64,000 nt of DNA from Lelliottia sp. WAP21 (GTDB lineage Bacteria; Pseudomonadota; Gammaproteobacteria; Enterobacterales; Enterobacteriaceae), in assembly GCF_020532665.2 (NCBI RefSeq), contig NZ_JAIWPG020000009.1, positions 62,001-126,000 of the forward strand, read 5' to 3'. Under the pieces are notes generated by a model. It saw only the letters and a program-made list of their open reading frames with translations, searched no databases and was not told the DNA's origin. The position numbers and the translations under genes are program-made. Shown in pieces: positions 8,060 to 19,441 of the stretch; position 1 is the stretch's first letter; each line of letters opens with the position of its first letter.

Positions 8060-10305
8060 CAGTATTCCCTCCCGTCATCCATCTCATGCGTTTTGTCTGT
8101 CGCATGGTTGATATTGACCTCTTCCCTGCGGGTCATATCGCGCGTCTGATGCTGGGTCTGCTCCCAGGCTTCATACGCGGCAAAATCCACCACCTCACCG
8201 TCGCTGTTCACCCCCGGGGGGACATCCTGCGGTAAATCCTGTTCGATATCCCGCTCAGTTCCCCCGGAGGAGGCTGAGCCTCCTTCCGCTGTAACGGCAG
8301 TGGAAGCCGTGTTTTCGGTATCTGCATCGCCGGAAGCACCTTTTGTCTGCAAGGGCCACGTCGCAGGAGGCGTACTCGCTTCCGCGAGAACAGCAGCCAC
8401 CAGGTCGGCAGAGGGAGGTGGCGTATTCGAAAGATTTCCCTGCGGAATAAACGCACCGCCCGTAACAGCCTGAATTAACGATTCTCCCTCGAACAGGCCG
8501 GCGAATCTGCGGCGTTCTTCTTCGCCGCGGCGGACTATTTCATCCTCAAGCGTCTGGTCAAGACTTGTCTGCACGTCACGCAACAGCAGGGCATCAGCCA
8601 CTTTGGGCATGGCCTCATAACGCATGGAGAGTTTCACCACCGGATAATCACCAGGAAGCGTGACATAACACTGCAGGTCATTAAGAGACTGGATGTCTGA
8701 ATAGGTCACCACAGTGACGCGTTCTTCCTCCTTACCGAAGGAAATCCCGTCACGGACCTGCTCATGACCGAAGCTGGTCTGTTCACTGAATTTTTTACGA
8801 CGGGTTTCACCGAGGTCTTTCTCCACAAACTGTGCAATTTCCGCACTCGGGGAACGGAAGAAGAATTTGGTATTCAGCAGGTCAAAAAGCCCTGCTGCGG
8901 CTTTAGGACCATAGATTTCTTCCATCTGAGCGATGTTCTGGAACCCCAGCACAAAACAGCCGCCAAATTTACGGGCTTCGGAGATAATTCGCGGTAATGA
9001 GGACAATTTATGCAGCGACGCCAGTTCGTCATAGAAGAACCAGACACGCCGCTGCCGGTTCGGCCCCATAGCGAGAAGACTGGTGGCGGCAATGCTGAGC
9101 CACAGTGAAATCAGCGGCTTGAGGGATTCATGGTTCTGTTCATCGGAGGTAATAAAGAGCCAGCCATTCTTCGATTTATCGGTCTGGCCTTTCATCCATT
9201 CCCGGATGGTAAACTTCTCCCGCCCCGGACGGTCGATCCCCTGCAGGTAGCGCAGCGCCTTGACGTAGTTGGTCAGCACACTTCGGATGGAAATCGCCGT
9301 CTTCTCAATTTTGCCGTCAACCAGAGTGGAAGCTGGCGTACCTGCCAGAAAGGCCCGCAGCTGATCCAGCTTTATGGCCAGAAGTGTACGCAGGAATTTG
9401 TTGTAGCTGCGATCTTCGTCCTTACGCATGCGTTCAGCACCTTCCGCGAAGATAGTGCGCGCACTGCCCTGCCAGAAAGGGTCTTCACCGCTACTGGCCG
9501 GGATCAGGGTCGTACTGGCATTCTCCAGTTCGGCGATAGAACGGCATTCCTCCCACAAATCCCAGTTCGGGCAACGGGAATCCAGCGCATTAAGTACTTT
9601 ATCCCGGGATTCGTCGTAGAAATCCTCAACGAACGTACAGCCTTTGTCGTAGATAATGACCAGATCGCCCCTGTCACGAAGCTGCTTCAAAATCTTACGC
9701 ATCAGCGTGGATTTACCGGTTGATACCGTGCCATGCATAGCCATATTCTGAATCTCAGAATCCAGCTTCAGCGGCAGGTCATCGATACGGATATCAGAGG
9801 CCTCTCCGCGTTTTTTCAGCAGACGTGCAACGTCTTTGGGTGACTCGCTCAGGATGCGGCCCCCAATGATTTCATCCTCACTCTGCTGGCGACCGGTATG
9901 CCCGAGATACCAGTACACGGCAAATGTGGCCACAAAGGCGACCAGCAGCGCAGCACACCCGGCAATAAACAGTTCCTGTTTCAGCAGCTGACCGCAGTAC
10001 AGGGTGTAACTGTCGCTGAGTACCTGTCTGGCGCTGTACTGCAGGCTATGTTCGTAATAACGGATGGTATAGACAGGCTGACTGACCATTTTTTCTGTAA
10101 AGGGCGACATCACCCGGACAAACCAGTAAATAATACCGTTGGTCAGATTCTGAATACTCATTCGCATAAGCAGGACGGCGATGCCAAATAAAACCGTCCC
10201 CATAATAACGTAATAAGAAATCAGGTTATTTATTTGCAGGAACATTTTCAGGCGCATGAAAGCGACCTGACCACCCTGCGTTAAGTCACGAGGATTCAGG
10301 CTCAT
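8059..10305 (-). CDS. traD: TraD coupling protein
   Basis: Type IV coupling ATPase of 748 aa (F TraD: 717) linking the relaxosome to the secretion channel. Two N-terminal membrane segments (~20-50 and ~95-125) precede the motor domain with Walker A GTVSTGKST at 192-200 and Walker B VWFFYDE. The acidic/proline-rich C-terminus ends EVNINHATDKTHEMDDGREY, the region that in F binds TraM. The start at 10305 (MSLNPRDLTQGGQ) aligns with F TraD; an upstream extension to 10353 has no support. Confidence 0.95.
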   Translation of the reverse strand: MSLNPRDLTQGGQVAFMRLKMFLQINNLISYYVIMGTVLFGIAVLLMRMSIQNLTNGIIYWFVRVMSPFTEKMVSQPVYTIRYYEHSLQYSARQVLSDSYTLYCGQLLKQELFIAGCAALLVAFVATFAVYWYLGHTGRQQSEDEIIGGRILSESPKDVARLLKKRGEASDIRIDDLPLKLDSEIQNMAMHGTVSTGKSTLMRKILKQLRDRGDLVIIYDKGCTFVEDFYDESRDKVLNALDSRCPNWDLWEECRSIAELENASTTLIPASSGEDPFWQGSARTIFAEGAERMRKDEDRSYNKFLRTLLAIKLDQLRAFLAGTPASTLVDGKIEKTAISIRSVLTNYVKALRYLQGIDRPGREKFTIREWMKGQTDKSKNGWLFITSDEQNHESLKPLISLWLSIAATSLLAMGPNRQRRVWFFYDELASLHKLSSLPRIISEARKFGGCFVLGFQNIAQMEEIYGPKAAAGLFDLLNTKFFFRSPSAEIAQFVEKDLGETRRKKFSEQTSFGHEQVRDGISFGKEEERVTVVTYSDIQSLNDLQCYVTLPGDYPVVKLSMRYEAMPKVADALLLRDVQTSLDQTLEDEIVRRGEEERRRFAGLFEGESLIQAVTGGAFIPQGNLSNTPPPSADLVAAVLAEASTPPATWPLQTKGASGDADTENTASTAVTAEGGSASSGGTERDIEQDLPQDVPPGVNSDGEVVDFAAYEAWEQTQHQTRDMTRREEVNINHATDKTHEMDDGREY

Positions 10306-10453
10306 TATATTTTCCGGAGGCAGACAGCCAGCAGTCATGCCGGGCAACGGCATTACCGCAGTGTTAAAGATGTTATTTAACGGGGTTAAACGGTGTAATT
10401 AATATCAGGCGTGATGTTCAGGCAAAGGTGACCAGTCGGCCACCTTGTTTATA

Positions 10454-11191
10454 TTACAGAATATTGGCGACTGATTTCGCCAGCTGATCTTCGAGGACGG
10501 GTTTAGCTTCATCGAATTTCAGGTTAACCTTATTGGCAGACGACACAATACGGGTCTGGTATTTATGCTGATTACCGGTCTGCGTACTGGTCTGCACTTT
10601 ATATCCGGACGTTCCCTGCTTCAGGGCGGCGACATTATCCGTCTGTACACTGGTGTTGGTTTTTTCAGAAATCTGAATATCCGTCACCATCGTATAGTTG
10701 ATATCTTCCACCATCGCGTCAGCGGCCATCCCCACAAGCCCGGCCGCCAGGCCAACACCTAATGTAGCGCCGGCAGAACTTGAGTTATAACCGGTAATTC
10801 CCGCACCTAATGCAGCGCCCGCTACCGCGCCTTCGTAGCCCTGGCTCAGGAACCCCTGGGCGGTACGCAGGTCCATTTTATCGGCTTTCAGGACATTGGC
10901 CTGAATCCAGTAGTGTGCGTTGTCCGGCGATGACGTGATGGTATAGCCCTTATCCTGAACCGCTTTGGTCACTTTCGCCTGCAGGCCGGACATGTCTTTG
11001 TCAGAGGTATTTTTTATCTGGAGATACACGGTTTTCTGTGAGGATGGCTCCAGCCAGATGGTTTCACTCATCTGAGTTTTGACTTCGAGGTTACGTTTCT
11101 TAATCGCTGTGTTCATCGCGCCACACCCGGAGAGCACGAGGACAGAGGATAAAGCGGCAGTCATTGCCATCAGCTTAACGTTATGTTTCAT
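10454..11191 (-). CDS. traT: TraT surface-exclusion lipoprotein
   Basis: Outer-membrane lipoprotein of 245 aa, giving surface exclusion and serum (complement) resistance. It has a signal peptide ending in lipobox LSGC and near-identity to F TraT in [19 protein letters not shown] and in the glycine-rich stretch [13 protein letters not shown]. The start at 11191 (MKHNVKLM) matches the F protein. It lies between traS and traD as in F. A 139-bp gap upstream holds two hairpins. Confidence 0.96.
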   Translation of the reverse strand: MKHNVKLMAMTAALSSVLVLSGCGAMNTAIKKRNLEVKTQMSETIWLEPSSQKTVYLQIKNTSDKDMSGLQAKVTKAVQDKGYTITSSPDNAHYWIQANVLKADKMDLRTAQGFLSQGYEGAVAGAALGAGITGYNSSSAGATLGVGLAAGLVGMAADAMVEDINYTMVTDIQISEKTNTSVQTDNVAALKQGTSGYKVQTSTQTGNQHKYQTRIVSSANKVNLKFDEAKPVLEDQLAKSVANIL

Positions 11192-11260
11192 ATAATTTTT
11201 CTCATTTCCATATAAGTCGCATGTCATATGCCATGCCCGGAGGTACTATTGTTATCAATC

Positions 11261-11327
11261 CACACACTTAGTGTGTGTATAGTTAATGTACAGGCGAAAG
11301 TATAACCATTCAAATTCTATGGTTATA
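11261..11327. promoter_or_regulatory. Two hairpins between traS and traT
   Basis: CACACAC-TTA-GTGTGTG (11261-11277) and a 9-bp perfect stem TATAACCAT/ATGGTTATA (11301-11309 with 11319-11327) lie between traS and traT. They could act as a partial terminator for traS mRNA or protect the traT message. No uridine tract follows on the minus strand. Confidence 0.4.
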
Positions 11328-11366
11328 CTGTGCGAATTTTTCAGAATACGTCACAAAATCAGACGT

Positions 11367-11927
11367 TTATTTTTGGGAGGAAGAAAGTAACTCTTTAACT
11401 TTTGACAGACTACTGACTACTGCTGGGGTCATATACCGAGATAGAGATGTTTGTAGCGTCAGCATGCTAATTAAATACGTTACAAACCATGAGAATCCTA
11501 GTCCTGCTACAAACCGCTCCCCCGATGACAGTAAAACACATCCAACAAAAGCATTCACTGCCAGGAGAAATAGACTATAAGAATTAATTTTTCTCTCAAC
11601 CAATTTTAAGAAAACCGATTGCTCTGTGATTTCGCTTCCTAAAGAAAGTTTTAAGCTAACAATATTGTATGTTGACATTAAAAAAACAAGGCTAAAAAAT
11701 GCATTAGATCCCAGAGACAGCACAAATGTATCAAAATAATGATACTCACTAACATTTGAATTTATAAAAATATCAAAGATAATAAACAGCACCTGAAGTA
11801 CATAAACAATCACCAACTTATAAAAAATAACTTTCAGGATTTGGCGATTTGATGGAATCTCATAGTCTAGTTGTTTAAACTTATCCAGAATGTATGCAGC
11901 ATCCTTTTCCAGATCCGAACATTTCAT
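11367..11927 (-). CDS. traS: TraS-position entry-exclusion protein
   Basis: Inner-membrane protein of 186 aa with about four hydrophobic segments (~32-55, 66-85, 108-125, 132-150) and charged ends. It sits exactly where F carries traS, between traG and traT, and is much more A+T-rich than its neighbours, as expected for the plasmid-specific exclusion gene. TraS proteins recognise TraG of the incoming donor and are poorly conserved, so the call rests on position and topology. The start at 11927 follows AGGAGGGATA; traG stops just upstream at 11939. Confidence 0.75.
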   Translation of the reverse strand: MKCSDLEKDAAYILDKFKQLDYEIPSNRQILKVIFYKLVIVYVLQVLFIIFDIFINSNVSEYHYFDTFVLSLGSNAFFSLVFLMSTYNIVSLKLSLGSEITEQSVFLKLVERKINSYSLFLLAVNAFVGCVLLSSGERFVAGLGFSWFVTYLISMLTLQTSLSRYMTPAVVSSLSKVKELLSSSQK

Positions 11928-11938
11928 TATCCCTCCTG

Positions 11939-14836
11939 TCAATCCTGGTCAAAGTTTTTTTGCAGGTTATCTTTGATATCATTCAATTCCTTTCTCCCTA
12001 CACCATTATCACCGATCCAATCATTTTGCCTTTTTTCTTCAGCACTCTTTGCATCACTAAAGTTTTTATTACCCTGTTCATGCTCACTCTGCAAGTGATT
12101 GTATTCTTCCTTCGGTGTATTGCCGGATGAGATCACATTATTTTTTTCACTATTTACCTGAGATTCAGCGTGACGGCGTCTGTCAGCCACATCACCGCTG
12201 ACATCATCCTGCTGTCTCACGCCGCCAGCGTTGGCCCGGTTTTCCATTTGTATCTGTTGCGTATCATATTCACTCTGCAGATTACCGCCACCAGATGAGG
12301 CACCCACACTTCCCATCCCCTCACCGGTGCGGCCTTTGTTCTGTTCAAATTCCTGCAGCAGCTGCGGTTTCATGCGGTCTTCCACAAATGCCTGTGCCAG
12401 TCTGTTGCGCTCGGCACGCACTTCCGGGCTGGCCGCATCAGAAAGCAGCTGATCAGCTTCGCCCGGACGTTTACTGGTGACATACCCGGCAAACTCCTGT
12501 GAGTAGTTCTGGTTAATGCTAGCACTGTTATTTTCTGCATAACTGGCCAGCTGTGAGTACTCGTGGCTTCGGGTGACCGCATCATTGTACTGCGAAGCCT
12601 GGCTTTTCAGACTCGAGAATGTGGAAGACAGCTGGTTCGCCAGCGAAGCTGACGCGTTATCCGTATGACTGCTGCTGTCGGTTACGCGGCTGGACGCAAC
12701 CACATCCATCGCATCGCGGAAATCCTTAAGCTCCTGGGCACTGAACCCTTTGCTGGTCCCACCCTGCTGAGTCAGATCGGAACTGGTGCCATGTGAGGAG
12801 CCGCTTCTGCCGGTATATTCACCTTTAAGATGCCCTTCCCCGGAGACTTTCCCTCCGGTGACAAGACCGGCAACTTTGCCCAGTATCTGACGGTCAGTAT
12901 CAACAGAGCCCTGCACACTGGCCCCGGCACCAAAACTCATATCCTGACTCTTGGTTGCCGCTGCCCGAACCCCTTCCGCCAGACTGACATTTTCATCCCG
13001 GGCATAACGCGAACCAATCGACTGAATGGTGTTCAGCGCTTTGGTCAGGTTGCTGCTGGTCGAGGTGTCGTTGCCAGCCACGGTCGTGTCGCTGTTGCCC
13101 CGCTGCTGGCTCCACTGGCTCATCTGCGAGGTGGCCAGACTGGAGGTCTGCGTCAGGCTGTTGTTGAGGCTCTGCGCCTCGCTCACGGCATCACGCTGTT
13201 GCTGCTGCCAACTGCTGGATGCGGTTTTACCCAGCGCGATATCAACTGGCAGTTTTGAAATCGCCTCTGCGGTGTTGTAAACCGACTGCCCGGAAGACGT
13301 CAGTGTCTTCGTCGCCCCACTCTCCAGCTGACTTGTCATATGACCTTCACGGTGGCTGTAGTTGGTATCCCACTTGTTACCCTGCACGTTCCCGGTCGTC
13401 ATATTGTTATAGGACCAGTTACCGTCAATCGCCTGCGAGGACGACTGTGTGGAGGCAGACTGCAGGGTCTGTCCCAGATAGTTCCCCGCCTGCGACACCA
13501 CCTGTCCCAGGCCTTTCACCATCCCCCAGGCGATAAACGGGATGGACAGCGCCAGCCAGCCGGCTGTGGTACCGATATCTGAATAGGTATTCTGTACCTG
13601 GTCAAAGGTGGCCAGCGTCACCGCCGTCCCGTTGAGTTTGCCCTGCAGGTAGAAGTTCATCGCATGATTCAGTATGGAGAACAGGATGGGCCACATCTGC
13701 AGATAGGCAATGGTGTAGACATAGCCTTTGATAATGGTCCAGGACAGGGAGCTCACCACGGCCAGGACAATCAGCACCGGAAACAGCGCCATTGTCATGC
13801 CCAGCAGCACGCTGTGCATGACCGGCAGCGTGTTGGCGGCGATGGACGCACTGGTTGCCTGCGACAGACGCATTTTTGCCATCGATGTCTGCGTGGCGGT
13901 GTTCACCAGCCCGGCCGTATCACCATTCTGCGCTGAAAAGCTCTCCAGACCACTGCGCAGACCATTCATCACCACGTTCTTGCGGATGATTTCAGTGGAG
14001 GTCAGGGAATTGCCGTGAAAATAGTTATAACTGTCACCCAGCATTTCAGTGAACAGTGCTGTACTGGCACCGTTTGTCGGACCAAAGACCTGGTTCGTGA
14101 AACCGTGCATCCGGTTAAACACCTGCTGCAGAAACGGGGACATATTCCGCCCACTGATATCACCCGAATCCGTGTTTATTTTGGTGGTGGCCTGCTCGCA
14201 GGTCAGAAAGTTGCGGTTTTTGTCGTACAGGCCGCGTAGAGGGCTGGGTCTACTGAATATCAGCGCGTAGGGGTCTGTAGAATTCATGAGCTCACCGATG
14301 CTGTACTTGTTGTTCAGCATAATGTCGCCCACCACGCAGTTATGAACGTAATCAGAGAACATGCGCTGGATTTCCGGCTCCGAGAACCGGAAATCGCTGC
14401 TCCCCGCCGCCAGCTGCGCGCCGAACAGCATCCCGGTTTTGCTGTAAGTCAGTGCATCAGGCCGGGCAAATACAAAATCGTAAACCTGCGCCATTCCGGC
14501 ACCGAGACGGGTGATCAGGCTGGCAGGAGCAGCAAGGCCGGTGGGAACATTATCTACCTGATAAATGGCCGCAGGCTCAGACAGGTCAATAATCTGTACG
14601 CTCCGCTTGTCCCCGACCAGAACGGCAATCACCAGGACATAAAACCCGGCCCATTTGACCAGGTCCATAATATTGCGTGTCCGGATATAGGTTGCCGCTC
14701 CGACAATCACCGATACGGCAGTGGCCATCGCAATCAGTGAGTCTCCGGCCCTGCTGTTAAAAAATGCCGCCACGCCATTGAGCGTATCCTGAAACCACGC
14801 TCCGCCGGCAACGGTGTAAATCGTATCAACGGCCAT
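11939..14836 (-). CDS. traG: TraG mating-pair stabilisation protein
   Basis: A 965-aa inner-membrane/periplasmic protein (F: 938). The N-terminal half is membrane-embedded and needed for pilus assembly; the C-terminal half is periplasmic and serves mating-pair stabilisation and entry exclusion. Matches to F TraG include [41 protein letters not shown] and the Ser/Gln-rich C-terminal half with SSSHTDN and [14 protein letters not shown]. It starts one base after the traH stop. The C-terminal region is the variable exclusion-specificity part and should pair with this plasmid's traS. Confidence 0.95.
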   Translation of the reverse strand: MAVDTIYTVAGGAWFQDTLNGVAAFFNSRAGDSLIAMATAVSVIVGAATYIRTRNIMDLVKWAGFYVLVIAVLVGDKRSVQIIDLSEPAAIYQVDNVPTGLAAPASLITRLGAGMAQVYDFVFARPDALTYSKTGMLFGAQLAAGSSDFRFSEPEIQRMFSDYVHNCVVGDIMLNNKYSIGELMNSTDPYALIFSRPSPLRGLYDKNRNFLTCEQATTKINTDSGDISGRNMSPFLQQVFNRMHGFTNQVFGPTNGASTALFTEMLGDSYNYFHGNSLTSTEIIRKNVVMNGLRSGLESFSAQNGDTAGLVNTATQTSMAKMRLSQATSASIAANTLPVMHSVLLGMTMALFPVLIVLAVVSSLSWTIIKGYVYTIAYLQMWPILFSILNHAMNFYLQGKLNGTAVTLATFDQVQNTYSDIGTTAGWLALSIPFIAWGMVKGLGQVVSQAGNYLGQTLQSASTQSSSQAIDGNWSYNNMTTGNVQGNKWDTNYSHREGHMTSQLESGATKTLTSSGQSVYNTAEAISKLPVDIALGKTASSSWQQQQRDAVSEAQSLNNSLTQTSSLATSQMSQWSQQRGNSDTTVAGNDTSTSSNLTKALNTIQSIGSRYARDENVSLAEGVRAAATKSQDMSFGAGASVQGSVDTDRQILGKVAGLVTGGKVSGEGHLKGEYTGRSGSSHGTSSDLTQQGGTSKGFSAQELKDFRDAMDVVASSRVTDSSSHTDNASASLANQLSSTFSSLKSQASQYNDAVTRSHEYSQLASYAENNSASINQNYSQEFAGYVTSKRPGEADQLLSDAASPEVRAERNRLAQAFVEDRMKPQLLQEFEQNKGRTGEGMGSVGASSGGGNLQSEYDTQQIQMENRANAGGVRQQDDVSGDVADRRRHAESQVNSEKNNVISSGNTPKEEYNHLQSEHEQGNKNFSDAKSAEEKRQNDWIGDNGVGRKELNDIKDNLQKNFDQD

Positions 14837-14837
14837 A

Positions 14838-16202
14838 TCAATTCACCCTGCTGAACTGGTAGTTACCCAGCACACGATCGCTCATCTTTGAGGAGACCTG
14901 CTGGCGGATAAAGCGGATTTGCTGCTGCGCAGAGATAAGGGCATCTTCTTTAATCTGCACTTCCATACGCAGTGAGTTAAGCGCCTGGCGCGCGTCGGCC
15001 AGCCCGCTTTTCAACTCTTTCATGTTGGCGCCCGGGTAATCTTTGGTGGCAAGCGATCCGTTAACCACCTTCATTACGGCTTCCAGATACTGCAGATAGA
15101 TATCGACCGCAATGTAATCCGTCAGCTGGGCAAACAAGGACTGCGAGACGCTCAGTGACGACTGGTCCACAATCCAGGAAAGAATGGGGATGGAGGTGCT
15201 GTTGATGAACTGTTTCTCTTTTTCCGTCAGGGATTCATCGGTGATGGCCTTGTTCTCAATGCTGGTCAGCATGTCCTGCACCATCTTAATCAGGGATTTT
15301 GATTCAGAAACCGTCACGTTATTCAGGGTCGGGGACAGGCATTTATTCTGGTTATCGCAGACGTATACCTTTGCCGTCCCCCCGCTCATCATCGCTGTCA
15401 GCAGGCTGCGGTCCGATGCCAGCGAAGAAAGGATTCGCACTTCCCCGTTGCTGCCGAAAATCACCGAACCACTGATGCTCATGGCGAACTGGCGAAGCTC
15501 TGCATTGTTGCTGAGCGAGCTGTTACCGAGCGCATCCCACATCAGGTTGATATCCTGCAGGACCTGATCCTTTTCCGCGCCAGTGGCTTTATCCGCGACG
15601 GAGCCGTACTGGCCGCCTGAAGTACATCCCTGCCGGGAGGCAACCCAGTCCGAGAAGACACTTTTCTGCCCGCCAACAGACTGACAGACGTTCTGCTGGC
15701 TCTCGCCCCACATTGAGGCCACGCTGTCGACCATCGCCTTTGCCGCCTGACAGCTGGACATATTGAACCGGTTAATATCGGCGGCCATCTTCTGCAGAAA
15801 GTCTTTCGCGGCCTTGAGTTCCGGTACGGTGGTTTCCAGCGCAAGGTCAAAGAAGTAGCCCGCCGCGTTGGCCATCGTCTGTTTCACAAACGCCATAATC
15901 TGGTCGGAGTTAATAAAGGAGAACGCCCCCAGATACACGTCAATCCCGCCGCACCCGGCATTGATGGACGGCAGACTGATGGAAACCAGCTGAATATTCT
16001 TGTTGCCGGTGCGCGCGTAGAACGAGCCTCCGGAGACATAACGTGCGGCCTGCCCCTGCCAGGCTTTTGCCGAGGTGGTGTTGCTGGCATAGCTCATGTC
16101 ATTAAAGAACGAATTCATGTCATCCTGCAGCGCGGCCTGCGCCGTGCCTGCACTGTACAGGCCCAGCGCAAAGGCCAGGCAGAGCGGTTTCAGTCTCATC
16201 AA
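14838..16202 (-). CDS. traH: TraH pilus assembly protein
   Basis: Periplasmic/outer-membrane-associated pilus assembly protein of 454 aa (F: 458). It has an N-terminal signal peptide (LCLAFALGLYSAGTAQA), the TraH start LQDDMNSFFNDMSYASN, many conserved cysteines (for example GCGGIDVYLG) and C-terminal coiled-coil sequence. The start overlaps trbB by 4 bp (16199-16202). Confidence 0.95.
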   Translation of the reverse strand: MMRLKPLCLAFALGLYSAGTAQAALQDDMNSFFNDMSYASNTTSAKAWQGQAARYVSGGSFYARTGNKNIQLVSISLPSINAGCGGIDVYLGAFSFINSDQIMAFVKQTMANAAGYFFDLALETTVPELKAAKDFLQKMAADINRFNMSSCQAAKAMVDSVASMWGESQQNVCQSVGGQKSVFSDWVASRQGCTSGGQYGSVADKATGAEKDQVLQDINLMWDALGNSSLSNNAELRQFAMSISGSVIFGSNGEVRILSSLASDRSLLTAMMSGGTAKVYVCDNQNKCLSPTLNNVTVSESKSLIKMVQDMLTSIENKAITDESLTEKEKQFINSTSIPILSWIVDQSSLSVSQSLFAQLTDYIAVDIYLQYLEAVMKVVNGSLATKDYPGANMKELKSGLADARQALNSLRMEVQIKEDALISAQQQIRFIRQQVSSKMSDRVLGNYQFSRVN

Positions 16203-16822
16203 TATTGTCCCTGTGAATGAGGTGAAAGAGATTTCCCTGACTGCCTGTCCAGCGCCATACGCAGCACCTCATTGAGACGGTTGCGAAACTCACCGGCCTC
16301 TGCGGCCCCCTGCAAAAGCGGCCATGTTTCCATCGTGGTGACGTTGGTCAGAAAGGTGGTTGGCGTGGCCACCGGCATGCCGCTCTGGAAATATTCCACC
16401 ATCACATCCGGCGTTGCCGGCAGAACATCGGGGAATTCGGCATCGCCCTTCCCGTCAAGGCTGACGGGGAACACGTCAAGACCGGTTTGCTGAGAAAAGG
16501 CTTTCAGGACCGGCGCAAACTGGCGGCAGTACTGACAGGTCGACTGCATGAACAGCACCACCTTCCAGTCCTGCAGGTTAACTTTCCTGCCATCGCTCAA
16601 CGGATACCAGACGGGTGACGTATTCTGAACAGCACGGTCTGGGGTTATTTCCGCCCTGTTATCTGGCAGGCTGAGCAAGTCCATCGCAGGTGCGCTCCGG
16701 CCCGTTTTTCCGGCTTCAAGAGCCCGGATATCATCCAGTGTCCCGGCGTGCAGGCAGCCGGACAGTATCGCCGCCATCAGGATGGCGGTCCGTAATACAG
16801 TAATAAGCATGAGGAACCTCAA
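16199..16822 (-). CDS. trbB: TrbB periplasmic disulfide isomerase
   Basis: Thioredoxin-fold protein of 207 aa (F: 181) thought to help fold the cysteine-rich tra proteins (TraH, TraU, TraN). It has an N-terminal hydrophobic signal and the active-site motif STCQYCRQF (CxxC) around 93-96, followed by a cis-Pro-type PTTF. It lies between traF and traH; F has traQ and trbA in this interval, and both are absent. Confidence 0.9.
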   Translation of the reverse strand: MRFLMLITVLRTAILMAAILSGCLHAGTLDDIRALEAGKTGRSAPAMDLLSLPDNRAEITPDRAVQNTSPVWYPLSDGRKVNLQDWKVVLFMQSTCQYCRQFAPVLKAFSQQTGLDVFPVSLDGKGDAEFPDVLPATPDVMVEYFQSGMPVATPTTFLTNVTTMETWPLLQGAAEAGEFRNRLNEVLRMALDRQSGKSLSPHSQGQY

Positions 16823-16835
16823 AAGACGGGGGTTA

Positions 16836-17615
16836 TCAGTAATCCGGCGTAAAGTGGGTCAGCACGCTGACCATCTGCCTGTCCAGGTCGTCGTGGCTCA
16901 TAAACCCCCATGCAAGGGGTTGCCACTGGTGAGTTTTCGGGTCGACCAGAAACGTGGCCGGGAAGTGGGTGACACGCATTTTTTCAGCCTGTCCGCTGTC
17001 AGGGCGACTTTGCGGCAGCTGGTCACTGAGTTTGCCGTCCACGCTGACGGCCATCAGGCTGATCCCCCTGTCTTCACAGAAAGCCCGAATCACCCCGGCC
17101 ATCAGGTTGTCGACGGCATTGTTGCCCCGGTAGAAGAAGAACAGGCCATAGCGCTGTGCCACCTGGCTGATAACCGCACTCTGGACCTTCTTCTCTTCCG
17201 TCAGACGGGCTTCCACAGTGCCGTTGTAATGGGAGCGCTTCACGTTGTAATCCAGCTCCGGATACTTCAGCCGGGCCAGTTTCGCCGTCTGGGTGAAGTC
17301 CGTTGCCCGATCGGTCCAGAAGTTCTGCAGTGTCATAAAGCGGCGGAAGTTCTCCGCCGACGGATACAGAATGGCGGTATCCAGCGCTTCACGGGTTGCC
17401 TGCTGGAGCACCGCCTTCTGCTCTGATGGCGTCATGCTGGTCAGGCGTTCCCGTGGTGTCGGCTGCGGCGCCGGTTCGGGTTCGGTCTCTTCCGCATTGG
17501 GGTTGTACCACTGCCAGCCTTCCTCCCGGGCGTAGTTCGGCGCAAGCACATCTTCCACAGAGGCCTGCAGCGATGCGGTGACCAGAAGCGCGAGTACACC
17601 GGCAACGAGTCTCAT
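16836..17615 (-). CDS. traF: TraF pilus assembly protein
   Basis: Periplasmic thioredoxin-like protein of 259 aa (F: 247) needed for pilus assembly. It has a signal peptide and the F TraF features EEGWQWYNP near the N-terminus, FFYRGNN and FPATFLVDP. The CxxC motif is missing, as in F TraF; TrbB supplies the disulfide activity. The start overlaps the traN stop by 4 bp. Confidence 0.94.
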   Translation of the reverse strand: MRLVAGVLALLVTASLQASVEDVLAPNYAREEGWQWYNPNAEETEPEPAPQPTPRERLTSMTPSEQKAVLQQATREALDTAILYPSAENFRRFMTLQNFWTDRATDFTQTAKLARLKYPELDYNVKRSHYNGTVEARLTEEKKVQSAVISQVAQRYGLFFFYRGNNAVDNLMAGVIRAFCEDRGISLMAVSVDGKLSDQLPQSRPDSGQAEKMRVTHFPATFLVDPKTHQWQPLAWGFMSHDDLDRQMVSVLTHFTPDY

Positions 17616-19441
17616 TGACCGTTCTCCTTCATTTTTTCCGCGATGATGTCCTGTGCTTTTTTCAGCAACGCCTGGTCTTCGGGAATGGCGCTGCCCGCAT
17701 CGAGATCGCTGTAAAAATCACTGAAATTCATTACACCAAAATCAAGGCGCTGCAGTTCATCCACCGTGATGCCACGACAGTCCGGAGAACTGCCGCTGCC
17801 AAAACCCACCCCCAGCTGACCCCGACGCCCCTGCTCCTGGACAATACGGGCCAGTTTTGAATCAAACTGGCAGTAGCCGCGCTTTTTCTCGAGGCACACG
17901 CCGAGGACTTTTTTACTGCAGTATTCCCCGACATAGACCGTCAGTTTTTTCTCTTTGGCCTTGCCCAGGGCTTTTTCATCGCTGCTGCAGCTGGACAATC
18001 CCACATCCTGGCCCCAGCCGGAATCCTTGCAGCAGTTGTTAAATCCCGCCGCAAATTTCTTGCAGGACTTCCCTTCTCCGGTAAAGGCGCGGACGTTCTC
18101 GCCGTTCAGTTCAGCCACGTCTTCGCCCGCTGCGGCAACGGCGGCGAGTGCAGAGACGGCCTGACCAAACATATTGCTGGTTCCGGTCTGGCCCTGCGCG
18201 CAACTGCCGTCTTTACAGAAAAACTCTCCGCCGCAGATCTGACCGTTACCGTCTTTTTTGCGCTCACAGGAGTACGTCACCTGCTGGCTCACACAGAAAC
18301 CCTCCACGGTATCCGCACACTGGCTGCGCGTCACCGTACAGGCCGAGTCCTTTATGTACTCCCCACAGGTCCCTTCTGTCTCGGTCTGGGTGAGGTACGT
18401 GTCCTGCCATTTCCAGCAGTCCTGGTGGATGCTGTAGGTTTTTCCCTCCACAACGACGGTCCTGATGCCGCCTGGCTCCACACACTGAGAGCCGGTCATT
18501 GCACCTTCCGTCTTGCTGAACGGGCAGCTTTCCGACCACTCCACCCGCGGCACCCACTCCCGACTTTTCACCTGCATCACCAGCGTCAGGATGAAACGCG
18601 TTTTTCCACTGGTCAGATCGCTAAAGATGGTGTTGTCCACCGTCCCGGTACAACTGCCGTTTCCGCTGCAGCTTGTCCCGCTGAGAACCTGTTCTTTAGT
18701 CAGCGTCATCCCTGTCGCGCCCCCCAGCGCAATGGTGTCACTCCAGGTGAGATTGAACGTGGTATTCATAAAGCTGGCGCGGGAGTTCATGAGGTAGTTC
18801 TGTGTGGTTACGTTCAGACTCGCGCTGTGTACGATGCCCGCTTCAGGCGCGGCTACACTGAAAACAATCTGCTTTCCGGAACGGCTAAAGCTGAAAGCGG
18901 TCAGGGTGTAGGTTTTAATCTCTGTCGTTTCTTTCCAGTCGCCAACAATGGTCGCGGTGCGCGTGCAGTACTGTTCAATCTTCGTGTCCCGCAGACACTG
19001 ATGCGTGGTGATCTCGGTAAAACTGGCTGGCTGGTCCACACATCCGTCAAATCCACCGCCAGTAATGGTCTCAGCTTTGTCCTTCATCGCCAGTCCTTCG
19101 GCAATAAAAGGCGCATCCAGTGACGGTTTGTTGTCTGGCGGTGTATTAAGGATGGATTCCGTGATGGCTTTTCCGGCCTCAGAACTGTTCATCGCGGCTG
19201 AACCCGGTGATGTCATATCCACACCCGATGAGGTCACCCCACCGTAGTATCCGCTCTCAGCGGGGGACGTCGTGTAGCCCGGGATGACTTCCGCAGGCTT
19301 AAATCCCTGAATGGCATCAGCACCCTGCCCTTTGTTCGCCTTCCCCTGCTGCATCCCCTGATTAAACTGCTCGTTAGCGGTGAGCGGCTGTACCAGAAGG
19401 GCCGATGCCGTAGCCACCAGTAAAGGGAGTATCCTTTTCAT
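17612..19441 (-). CDS. traN: TraN outer-membrane mating-pair receptor-binding protein
   Basis: Cysteine-rich outer-membrane protein of 609 aa (F: 602), which stabilises donor-recipient contacts by binding a recipient porin through an exposed tip. It has a signal peptide, more than 20 cysteines, GGGFDGCVDQPASF and a C-terminal CCKDSGWGQD block. The region about 200-330 should be the variable tip that sets recipient preference. I cannot decide by eye which TraN class it belongs to. It starts at the trbC stop. Confidence 0.95.
   Translation of the reverse strand: MKRILPLLVATASALLVQPLTANEQFNQGMQQGKANKGQGADAIQGFKPAEVIPGYTTSPAESGYYGGVTSSGVDMTSPGSAAMNSSEAGKAITESILNTPPDNKPSLDAPFIAEGLAMKDKAETITGGGFDGCVDQPASFTEITTHQCLRDTKIEQYCTRTATIVGDWKETTEIKTYTLTAFSFSRSGKQIVFSVAAPEAGIVHSASLNVTTQNYLMNSRASFMNTTFNLTWSDTIALGGATGMTLTKEQVLSGTSCSGNGSCTGTVDNTIFSDLTSGKTRFILTLVMQVKSREWVPRVEWSESCPFSKTEGAMTGSQCVEPGGIRTVVVEGKTYSIHQDCWKWQDTYLTQTETEGTCGEYIKDSACTVTRSQCADTVEGFCVSQQVTYSCERKKDGNGQICGGEFFCKDGSCAQGQTGTSNMFGQAVSALAAVAAAGEDVAELNGENVRAFTGEGKSCKKFAAGFNNCCKDSGWGQDVGLSSCSSDEKALGKAKEKKLTVYVGEYCSKKVLGVCLEKKRGYCQFDSKLARIVQEQGRRGQLGVGFGSGSSPDCRGITVDELQRLDFGVMNFSDFYSDLDAGSAIPEDQALLKKAQDIIAEKMKENGQ

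Noticed and set aside
10306..10353. Longer traD start
   Set aside because: The extra 16 residues are absent from F TraD and the ATG at 10305 aligns with its start.
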